Shown here in pieces: positions 16,389 through 22,495 of a stretch of DNA of 22,495 nucleotides (position 1 is its first letter; every line of letters begins with the position of its first letter). The notes under the pieces are model-generated. The model was not told the origin of the DNA and ran no database searches. It saw only the letters and a program-made list of their open reading frames with translations. Source of the DNA: an uncultured Bacteroidota bacterium (GTDB lineage: Bacteria; Bacteroidota; Bacteroidia; Flavobacteriales; Flavobacteriaceae); the NCBI GenBank assembly GCA_902509805.1, contig CABWZL010000013.1, positions 1 through 22,495 of the forward strand. The letters run 5' to 3'. Position numbers and translations under genes: made by a program.

Positions 16389-18533
16389 CTAGTTAAAATC
16401 AGAATCTGAAGTTTTAACATTAAGCTTAATATTACCAAACTTAACAGTAATACCCCCAGGGATTGGTAGACCAGGTGTTACCTGATTAATCTCACTAGGA
16501 ATTAAAATACCATTAACTTCCGCATACTCATTTATTGTTGTTTCAACAGAAATCTGATTTCCTTCAACTTCGGAAGTTTCAACTTCTTTCACCTTAAGTC
16601 CAGATTCGATAGAATAATATTCAGTCTTATTATCAGTAATCTTAACCTCATATGCTTTTTCTTCATTTACTATAGAAGTTCCAACTAATTCCAATGTAGA
16701 ATAGTCATAATTTAATTCTGCAAATAATGCTGAATTAATTATAGCCTGCTCAAGTTCTGTATCAGTAATTGGCATTCTTTGTCCATTAACTTCATTGTAT
16801 CCTTGATATTTATTAAACACACTTTTTTGCACAACCATGCCTCCAGCACTTACAGTTGCTAAAGATTGATTTTGGTTATTTTTTAAAGAATAAAATTCTA
16901 ATACAAAACTTTGACCTTGCATATTTATATTAGCATTCCCTTTTACTTCTATTGACTCAACTTTTTCAAGCTTATCTTTACCTCCAATCAAGTTAATATA
17001 ATTGCTAATTATACTTTCAACTGAAACGCTTTCATCAACTGAGTAATCAGGTTTATCGATGATATTTCCATAAGTATCATGATATACTACGTCAACTTGT
17101 TTTCCATCTAAATATATATTTTCAAGATTTTCAAGAATACCACTTACTTTTCCCGTAACAACTATTTGTGCATTATCTATAAGGAAAAACTTTTTAGATG
17201 AATCTATTACATCATTTTTAGAAACCTTATTTAAATTACTTAGAAAAGTTTTGTAGAAATCTGAAGGTAAATTTTCTGATCTTATAGATAATGCTTGATT
17301 AGCTATAGTTATTGGATTCTCTATTGACATTGCAAATTCTCCAAAGTACCCAGACTTAACATTAGATAATTCTTCATCAGTTATAGGATTATCTCTCATT
17401 ATTTTAAGTTGATTGTGCATTTCTACAATAGAACTATCAGCGACTTCTGTTCTAACAGTTGTCCTAGCTTGAAATTTTGTCTTACTTTTAGAGCTAGTTG
17501 GAAGTCCTGAATATGCTCCATATGCATACCCTTTTTCCTCTCTTATTACACTAAATAATCTGGATTCTGGACCTGCACCTAAAACTCTATTTGCAACTGT
17601 TCCTGAAAAATAATCAGCATCTGAAGTTTTTCTATCAATTATATTTTGAAAACTTATTTCAATGTTTGCTGAATTTGGAACATCTACAACATGAATAGTT
17701 GTTTTTTCTGAAACTTCAGGATCTACAAAAGCATTAATTGAACCTTTGCCAAACTTTTTATCTAATTCATTAGAATACTTCCAGTCTTCAAACAATTTTT
17801 TTGTTAGAGCTATAGTCTCCTCTAAATTTACATCTCCTATAACAACAAGATATGCGTTATTTGGTTTGAAATAACTCTTGTAAAAGTTCTCAATGTCAGC
17901 AATATTTAAGCTTGAGACTGATGCTTCAGTAGTGTATTCAGATCTTGGATGATTTTTTTTATAAGCAACTATATTTTCAACTCTTCTTGCAATTGAAGCA
18001 GCATTTTTTTCATCAATTTTTAATGCTTCAGTTAACTTTGTTTTCTCCTTTTCAAATTCTTCTTCTGAAAAGACAGGATATAATGCTCCTTGTGCAAACA
18101 TAGTTATTGTTCTTTCAAAGTATCTTGATAGCGAAGATATTGAACCACCACTAGAATTATAGCTTATAAAGGATCCCATAAAATCTTTTTCCTCTATAAA
18201 CTCATCTTTGCTTTGAAATTTATTTCCCTTACCCATATTTGTGGTAACAAGATTTTTCACTCCTGATTTATTGCCCTCTAAAATAGGAGGGTTATCAATA
18301 ATTAGTGTTGCAGAAGCAGTTGGTAACTTGTCATTTACAACAACCATAAGCGTAAGATTGTTTGACAGTTTTGTGGTATAAGGTTCTTTAAATTCAATCT
18401 CTGGAGCTGGACCAGCTTCAGGCATACTTCTGTCAATTTGTCCAATTAAAGAAGTTGATAAGATTAGCATGGATAAAACGATAACTTTTTTACACAACCC
18501 AATCATAACTAATATTTTTAATTTTTTTTTCAT
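16389..18533 (-). CDS. Exported M16 family metallopeptidase-like protein without the zinc motif, with C-terminal extension
   Basis: A 714-residue exported protein. After a signal peptide (hydrophobic run VIVLSMLILSTSLIG near 18-31) come two M16 domains. The HxxEH zinc motif should fall around residues 91-103, but the sequence there is GVKNLVTTNMGKG, so this subunit is not itself a zinc peptidase. The later RLFSVIREEKGYAYGAYSG segment, which carries the Arg/Tyr that complete an M16 active site, is intact. From about 515 to the end is an extra domain, predicted mostly beta, that resembles a LolA-like periplasmic domain (with ISNYINLIGGKDKLEKVESI). It starts 3 bases after the stop of the zinc-containing M16 gene; the pair probably makes a heterodimer. 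The second Met (18506) is an alternative start with an equally good signal peptide. Confidence 0.87.
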   Translation of the reverse strand: MKKKLKILVMIGLCKKVIVLSMLILSTSLIGQIDRSMPEAGPAPEIEFKEPYTTKLSNNLTLMVVVNDKLPTASATLIIDNPPILEGNKSGVKNLVTTNMGKGNKFQSKDEFIEEKDFMGSFISYNSSGGSISSLSRYFERTITMFAQGALYPVFSEEEFEKEKTKLTEALKIDEKNAASIARRVENIVAYKKNHPRSEYTTEASVSSLNIADIENFYKSYFKPNNAYLVVIGDVNLEETIALTKKLFEDWKYSNELDKKFGKGSINAFVDPEVSEKTTIHVVDVPNSANIEISFQNIIDRKTSDADYFSGTVANRVLGAGPESRLFSVIREEKGYAYGAYSGLPTSSKSKTKFQARTTVRTEVADSSIVEMHNQLKIMRDNPITDEELSNVKSGYFGEFAMSIENPITIANQALSIRSENLPSDFYKTFLSNLNKVSKNDVIDSSKKFFLIDNAQIVVTGKVSGILENLENIYLDGKQVDVVYHDTYGNIIDKPDYSVDESVSVESIISNYINLIGGKDKLEKVESIEVKGNANINMQGQSFVLEFYSLKNNQNQSLATVSAGGMVVQKSVFNKYQGYNEVNGQRMPITDTELEQAIINSALFAELNYDYSTLELVGTSIVNEEKAYEVKITDNKTEYYSIESGLKVKEVETSEVEGNQISVETTINEYAEVNGILIPSEINQVTPGLPIPGGITVKFGNIKLNVKTSDSDFN

Positions 18534-18536
18534 TTT

Positions 18537-19847
18537 TTATTCTTTAGTTTCAGGAAGATATTCCATTATTAATCTTTGACTTTTATTTAAGTACTTATTA
18601 GCAGCATTTTTAATTTCTTCTCTTGAAATTGATCTAAAAATTTCTGAGATTTTATTTATCATCGATGCATCACCGTGAATGTTATGATAGCTGGCTAAGC
18701 TTTGACTAATTCCGCTAACTGAACCTAAAGAAGAAACATATACATTCTCTAAATTATTTTGAATTTTTTGATAATCTTTTTCAGATATAACTTCTTTTTG
18801 AATTTTGTCTATTTCAACCTCAATCTCACTTATCAAATCCTCAAAACTAGTCTCTCCTTGTGGAAGAATCAATATTGCAAACAGGCTATAGTCTTCTTGT
18901 TCGATATTGAAAGTTTGAACAGCTAAAGCCATCTCTTTTTCGTCAACTAATTTTTTATAAAGCACAGAGCTTTCACCTCCACTTAGATAAGTAGATATAT
19001 AATTTAGTGTTGAAGAATCTCTATCTGTTTCTGCAGGTGTTCTAAATGCATAAAAAAGAGCAGGAATTTGAATGTTTGGATCATATTCTTTAACTCGCTT
19101 TTCTGTAAACAACTCTTCTGATGGATAATTTTTTGTTGGCTTATCCCCTTTATTAGGAATTTCGCTAAAATACTTATTGACTAAATCTTTAGTCTCATCA
19201 ATATCTATGTCTCCTGCTATAACAAACACAGCATTACTAGGTGCATAAAACTTTTCTTTAAAGCTTAAGAAGTCTTCTAATGATGAGTTGTCTAAATCTT
19301 CTATGAATCCAATTAATGGATAAGTATATGGGTGTGATTCGAACAAGTTCTCCTTAAGATACTGATAAAACCTAGCGTATGGTTGATTATCTCTTTGTCT
19401 CTTTTCTTCTTTAACGGCCTCTCTTTGAACATCAATTGTTTTTTGATCAATTACTGGATGCAACATTATTTCTGAATATCTCCATAATGCAAGCTCAAGA
19501 CTATTTGACGGAAGAGTAACATAATACGAAGTTAAATCAACGCTAGTTGAAGCATTCCCGCTCCCACCTCTTGAACGGTAAATTTTAAACCAATCACCAG
19601 AATCCATATTTTTGGTTTCTTGACCAAGCATGTGTTCAAATAAATGAGCGAATCCTTTTATGCCTTCATCTTCATCTTTTGATCCTACATGATACTGTAA
19701 AACTGTTGATATTACAGGAGCAGAATTATCTTGATGCAGAATAATATGAAGTCCATTTTCAAGATCATACTCTACAATATTTATTTCTTGTGCATTTGTA
19801 GCATTAAAAGTTAGAGCTAGAAATGCCGTAGCTAATATTTTATTCAT
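18537..19847 (-). CDS. Exported M16 family zinc metallopeptidase (catalytic subunit)
   Basis: A periplasmic or exported insulinase-family protease of 436 residues, with the zinc motif HLFEH (His68, Glu71, His72) and the third ligand Glu147/148 in VKEEKRQRDNQPYARF, at the family's usual distance of about 76. The two M16 domains are complete, with FVIAGDIDIDETKDLVNKYF in the first half. I chose the ATG at 19845-19847 because it gives a clean signal peptide, MNKILATAFLALTFNATNAQ. An upstream in-frame ATG (19883) adds twelve residues and would lie over a likely -7 box, TATCTTTA (19871-19878). Its inactive partner follows directly. The substrate is unknown; heterodimeric M16 pairs usually degrade peptides or misfolded proteins. 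Confidence 0.88.
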   Translation of the reverse strand: MNKILATAFLALTFNATNAQEINIVEYDLENGLHIILHQDNSAPVISTVLQYHVGSKDEDEGIKGFAHLFEHMLGQETKNMDSGDWFKIYRSRGGSGNASTSVDLTSYYVTLPSNSLELALWRYSEIMLHPVIDQKTIDVQREAVKEEKRQRDNQPYARFYQYLKENLFESHPYTYPLIGFIEDLDNSSLEDFLSFKEKFYAPSNAVFVIAGDIDIDETKDLVNKYFSEIPNKGDKPTKNYPSEELFTEKRVKEYDPNIQIPALFYAFRTPAETDRDSSTLNYISTYLSGGESSVLYKKLVDEKEMALAVQTFNIEQEDYSLFAILILPQGETSFEDLISEIEVEIDKIQKEVISEKDYQKIQNNLENVYVSSLGSVSGISQSLASYHNIHGDASMINKISEIFRSISREEIKNAANKYLNKSQRLIMEYLPETKE

Positions 19848-19870
19848 TAAAATTATATTAAATTGAGTAC

Positions 19871-19878
19871 TAAAGATA
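19871..19878 (-). promoter_or_regulatory. Candidate -7 element for the M16 peptidase genes
   Basis: On the minus strand TATCTTTA, seven of eight positions matching TAnnTTTG. It gives a transcript start near 19866 and a leader of about 20 bases before the ATG at 19847. If real, it rules out the upstream ATG at 19883. Confidence 0.3.
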
Positions 19879-19905
19879 ATCATTGTTTACTAAATTTATA
19901 TCATA

Positions 19906-20589
19906 ATGTCCATATTTATTAAGGGTTTCAAAGGTTTATGTAAAAAACTAATACTAATATTAGTCTTTCTTATGTATCCTTCTTTTAATTTTTCGCAAGT
20001 CTATCATATTGATAATGAAGAAGATATATCAAGAGTTATTTTAGATAATGAATATATAGTAATATCAAAATTTAAATCAGATTCTGGAAATTTTATATCA
20101 ACACTAGGAGGGTATTATCAGCTTAATGATGGAGTGTATGAAATTAACTTGGAATTTAATTCTAATTATGATCAAGACAGTATAAAGACACTAAGTATAA
20201 CAAAGGCTTCTAAATGGAAGAATATCTCTAAAGAAAACGATATACTTAAAGGAAAATGGGTTATGTCTGGAAGGTATAATAATGGAGAATTCCGAACAAG
20301 AAATACAGATTTGCCTAGGAAAACAATGAAAATATTAATTGATGGATTTTTTCAATGGATTGCCTTTAATACAGAAACATTTAATTTTTCTGGAAGCGGA
20401 GGAGGAGAGTATGAAACATTAGAGGGTAAGTATATTGAAATTATTCAATATTTCTCAAGAGATGATTCTAGGGTTGGAGCTGAACTTGATTTTAACTATG
20501 AAGTTAAGAACAAGGATTGGTATCATAGTGGTTTTAGTAGTAAGGGAAATCCTATCAATGAAGTTTGGACAATTCGTAACAATAAATAA
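19906..20589 (+). CDS. Secreted protein of unknown function (lipocalin-like Bacteroidota family)
   Basis: I do not recognise a defined function. The 227 residues begin with a signal peptide (positive MSIFIKGFKGLCKK, hydrophobic LILILVFLMYPSFNFSQ, cut near 31). The rest has two halves: an N-terminal strand-rich part, and ILKGKWVMSGRYNNGE onwards with FQWIAFNTETFNFSGSGGGE (about 154-173) and DDSRVGAELDFNYEV. That phrase is one I remember from conserved flavobacterial proteins annotated as membrane or secreted protein, with a fold that looks like a small lipocalin-type beta-barrel. It lies first in a tight plus-strand group, 6 bases before the thioesterase gene, divergent from the M16 genes. No catalytic motif is visible; a ligand-binding or envelope role is possible. 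Confidence 0.7.
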   Translation: MSIFIKGFKGLCKKLILILVFLMYPSFNFSQVYHIDNEEDISRVILDNEYIVISKFKSDSGNFISTLGGYYQLNDGVYEINLEFNSNYDQDSIKTLSITKASKWKNISKENDILKGKWVMSGRYNNGEFRTRNTDLPRKTMKILIDGFFQWIAFNTETFNFSGSGGGEYETLEGKYIEIIQYFSRDDSRVGAELDFNYEVKNKDWYHSGFSSKGNPINEVWTIRNNK

Positions 20590-20595
20590 TTTTTA

Positions 20596-21456
20596 ATGAA
20601 TTTAGAAGAAATACTTTCAATTATAAATTTAAAAAAGCTTGACGATAATAAATTTGAGGGTCAAAATTATCATACTTCCTGGGGAACAGTGTTTGGTGGG
20701 CAAACGTTAAGTCAATCACTTCATGCCGCATATCAAACTGTACCTGATGATAGGATTGCTCACTCTATGCATGCTTATTTTATTTTGCCTGGTAATCTTG
20801 ATGAACCTGTAACATATGAAGTAGATAAAATCAGGAATGGTGGAAGTTTTACAACTAGAAGGGTGGTAGCTTTTCAGAAAAATAGAGCAATTTTTAATAT
20901 GGCAGCTTCTTTTCAAAAAAAAGAAATAGGTTTTAATCACCAAATAAAAAAGCCAAATGTATTAACTCCCGAACTGCTGCTTACAGATATTCAGCAAGCA
21001 GAAGATCATAAAGATTTAACTCCTGAGAGATATCAACAGTTAAGACAGTCACATCCAGAAGTTTTTGAATTTAAGCCTGTAGGAACTCATACTTTTTTAC
21101 AAAAAGAAAATACACTTCCATTAAATCATTGTTGGTTCAGGTTAAAAGATAAAATTGATTTGCCACTTCCCTTTCATCATCAACTTTTAGCATTTGTAAG
21201 TGACTATCAGCTTCTTGCTACAGCTTCTTTACCACATAGAAAAGAAATTACAAAAACAAAGGCCTATTATGCAAGCTTAGATCATGCGTTATGGTTCCAC
21301 AGAGACTTTTCAATAAATGAATGGCTTCTTTATGATATGGAGAGTCCAAGTGCATCAAATTCTAGAGGTTTTGCTAAAGGGAGCATTTTTAAGAAAGATG
21401 GTACAATGATTGCTTCAGTTGCACAAGAAGGATTAATGAGGAAATTAGTAAAATAG
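20596..21456 (+). CDS. tesB: Acyl-CoA thioesterase II (TesB-type double hot-dog)
   Basis: Hydrolyses acyl-CoA to free fatty acid and CoA in the cytoplasm. The 286-residue protein consists of two hot-dog domains: the first (about 8-108) with SWGTVFGGQTLSQSLHAAY, the second (about 160-285). The catalytic residues of the E. coli enzyme are represented by Asp203 (VSDYQLL), a Ser/Thr-position residue near 227 (YYASLDHALWFHR) and Gln277 (IASVAQEGL). Length equals the E. coli protein. Spacing is 6 bases from the secreted-protein gene and 2 bases to the nuclease gene, so all three are probably one operon, though their functions do not obviously belong together. It may link to the acyl-CoA genes earlier in the window only through shared substrates. 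Confidence 0.93.
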   Translation: MNLEEILSIINLKKLDDNKFEGQNYHTSWGTVFGGQTLSQSLHAAYQTVPDDRIAHSMHAYFILPGNLDEPVTYEVDKIRNGGSFTTRRVVAFQKNRAIFNMAASFQKKEIGFNHQIKKPNVLTPELLLTDIQQAEDHKDLTPERYQQLRQSHPEVFEFKPVGTHTFLQKENTLPLNHCWFRLKDKIDLPLPFHHQLLAFVSDYQLLATASLPHRKEITKTKAYYASLDHALWFHRDFSINEWLLYDMESPSASNSRGFAKGSIFKKDGTMIASVAQEGLMRKLVK

Positions 21457-21458
21457 TA

Positions 21459-22112
21459 GTGAAGATATATATATTAATTTCTTTGTTTTTACTTGGATCT
21501 TGTCAAAAGGAAACTAAAAATATCTCTAATACTTTGCCTTCTGAGGATAAAGTTACTGTTGCTTTAACTAGGGACAGGATAGATTCGCTTTTAGTATCTA
21601 CTAATATTTTTGAAATATCTTATAATGAAATTTATGAGCAACCTAATTGGATTAAATACACAGTAAGGGGGAATATTGTTAAAAATGCTGATAGAGATGG
21701 TATGAATTTTTATACTGTTGATTCAATATATACATCTGATAATAATGATTATTATTCAAACAGATGGGACAAAGGACATATGGCTCCAGCAGGATCTTTT
21801 AATGATTCATACGAAAATTTATATTCAACATTCACCTATTTAAATGCCGCGCTTCAATTCGATGATTTAAACAGAGGTACATGGGTTGATTTAGAGGAAC
21901 AAGTAAGAGAATGGGCTGATGAACAAGGAGATATTGATATTGAAATATATATAGAATTTAATACAGATCATATAATTCTTGAAACTGGAGCCCATGTTCC
22001 TTCTGCATTCTACAAATATGTTAATTTTCCAGATGGCTCAAAAAAATGTTATTATTTTCCAAACATTACTCCAGATAAAGTTTGGCAAGAATATGAAATT
22101 GATTGTAGTTAA
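21459..22112 (+). CDS. Lipoprotein DNA/RNA non-specific endonuclease (NUC1 family)
   Basis: A 217-residue nuclease of the beta-beta-alpha-metal NUC1 family. The N-terminus MKIYILISLFLLGSCQK has a lipobox with Cys15, so the protein is probably lipid-anchored outside the cytoplasm, where it would degrade extracellular nucleic acids for nutrients. The active-site segment reads RWDKGHMAPAGSF: the family's DRGH is DKGH, with catalytic His107. A metal-site Asn is expected near TYLNAALQFDDLNRGTW (129-138). The start is a GTG 2 bases after the tesB stop; the lipobox supports it. A contact-dependent toxin is unlikely: there is no immunity gene or delivery domain. Confidence 0.88.
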   Translation: MKIYILISLFLLGSCQKETKNISNTLPSEDKVTVALTRDRIDSLLVSTNIFEISYNEIYEQPNWIKYTVRGNIVKNADRDGMNFYTVDSIYTSDNNDYYSNRWDKGHMAPAGSFNDSYENLYSTFTYLNAALQFDDLNRGTWVDLEEQVREWADEQGDIDIEIYIEFNTDHIILETGAHVPSAFYKYVNFPDGSKKCYYFPNITPDKVWQEYEIDCS

Positions 22113-22137
22113 TGTGTAAATAATTATTTATACATTA
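22110..22137. repeat. AT-rich inverted repeat after the nuclease gene
   Basis: Two 14-base arms, 22110-22123 and 22124-22137, with one G-T mismatch (a wobble pair in RNA) and no spacer. It includes the stop codon of the nuclease gene. It is nearly all A and T and no U run follows on the plus strand, so it would be only a weak terminator or a 3' stabilising stem. Confidence 0.4.
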
Positions 22138-22205
22138 TGAAATAACTGGTTTAAGAAAATCATTAATACTTGACTTTGATTTAAAAATTCACTAAAATTG
22201 ACAAT

Positions 22206-22495
22206 ATGAAAGAGCAGAAAGAGTGGAGACCACTTCCAGATTCCATTACAATAAAGGAAAGTAAAATTGAAGGACTAGGAGTTTTTGCCACTAAAGATAT
22301 TAAGGCAAACACTGATCTTGGAATATCTCATGTTTATGATGAAAGATTTCCAGATAATTATATAAGACTTCCATTAGGAGCATTTATTAATCATCATGAA
22401 ATGCCAAACTGTAAAGCTATTGTTTCAGAATCACATGAATCTATTGGTGACATAAAACATATAAGAATAGTGGCAGAAAAAGATATTTCCTCTGG
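22206..22495 (+). CDS. SET domain protein, 5' part (cut by window edge)
   Basis: The last gene begins with ATG at 22206-22208 and runs off the end after 96 complete codons. Visible residues match the start of a SET fold: KESKIEGLGVFATKDIKANT near 17-36 (the I.G.G.FA...I motif), then PLGAFINHHEMPNC, equivalent to the SET N-H..P.C motif, and IRIVAEKDISSG. SET proteins usually transfer methyl groups to lysines; bacterial members of this small kind are poorly characterised. A possible promoter, TTG (22170-22172) with a 20-base spacer and TAAAATTG (22193-22200), lies directly before the ATG and would imply an almost leaderless mRNA. The C-terminal half, with the catalytic tyrosine, is not in the window. 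Confidence 0.72.
   Translation, partial: MKEQKEWRPLPDSITIKESKIEGLGVFATKDIKANTDLGISHVYDERFPDNYIRLPLGAFINHHEMPNCKAIVSESHESIGDIKHIRIVAEKDISS

Noticed and set aside
19848..19883. Upstream ATG start for the catalytic M16 peptidase
   Set aside because: It adds twelve residues in front of an otherwise perfect signal peptide and would overlap a plausible -7 box at 19871-19878.
21459..22112. Bacterial toxin or phage nuclease
   Set aside because: There is a lipoprotein signal, no immunity gene, no delivery domain and no phage gene; a scavenging extracellular nuclease is simpler.

Overview
The window looks like a piece of a marine, genome-streamlined Bacteroidota chromosome, probably order Flavobacteriales. 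The evidence is very low G+C; a TonB-dependent receptor with a CarboxypepD_reg-like N-terminal domain; absence of Shine-Dalgarno sequences before most genes; -7 elements of the form TAnnTTTG; a beta subunit of ATP synthase with an extra segment beside a 91-residue epsilon subunit; an Rne/Rng without the zinc-link cysteines; and a mutY-ssb-gldE order that I recall from flavobacteria. I see no tRNA, rRNA, CRISPR, insertion sequence or phage gene. Intergenic space is small: the two convergent pairs APH kinase/acyl-CoA dehydrogenase and atpC/recX overlap, and a third terminates inside its neighbour.

Region 1 (1-744): the 5' part of a TonB-dependent outer-membrane receptor on the minus strand, cut by the window edge. 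Region 2 (745-8040): acyl-CoA metabolism. An AMP-forming acyl-CoA synthetase (minus) diverges from a four-gene plus-strand operon: SDR dehydrogenase, MaoC-type hydratase, ACAD11-like acyl-CoA dehydrogenase and APH-fold kinase. A second, 604-residue acyl-CoA dehydrogenase is convergent with it. Ligase, reductase, hydratase, dehydrogenase and kinase together match the logic of 4-hydroxyacyl-CoA catabolism known from mammalian ACAD10/ACAD11 and the Pseudomonas putida levulinate (lva) operon. This is the most interesting system in the window.

Region 3 (8218-10440): atpD-atpC, with convergent recX overlapping the end of atpC. Region 4 (10495-12563, minus): HU-like protein, a 29-residue very basic protein and ribonuclease G/E, with stem-loops in the leader before the ribonuclease gene and a strong terminator after it. 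Region 5 (12673-16369, plus): mutY, ssb, gldE-like and an EamA transporter occupying the place where gldD would be expected.

Region 6 (16389-19847, minus): two adjacent exported M16 peptidase genes, one with the zinc motif and one without it. Region 7 (19906-22112, plus): a tightly packed set of a secreted protein of unknown function, a TesB-type thioesterase and a lipoprotein DNA/RNA non-specific endonuclease. A SET-domain protein begins at 22206 and runs off the end. Gaps between genes never exceed about 200 bases; the largest are 551-744, 2464-2665 and 8041-8217.
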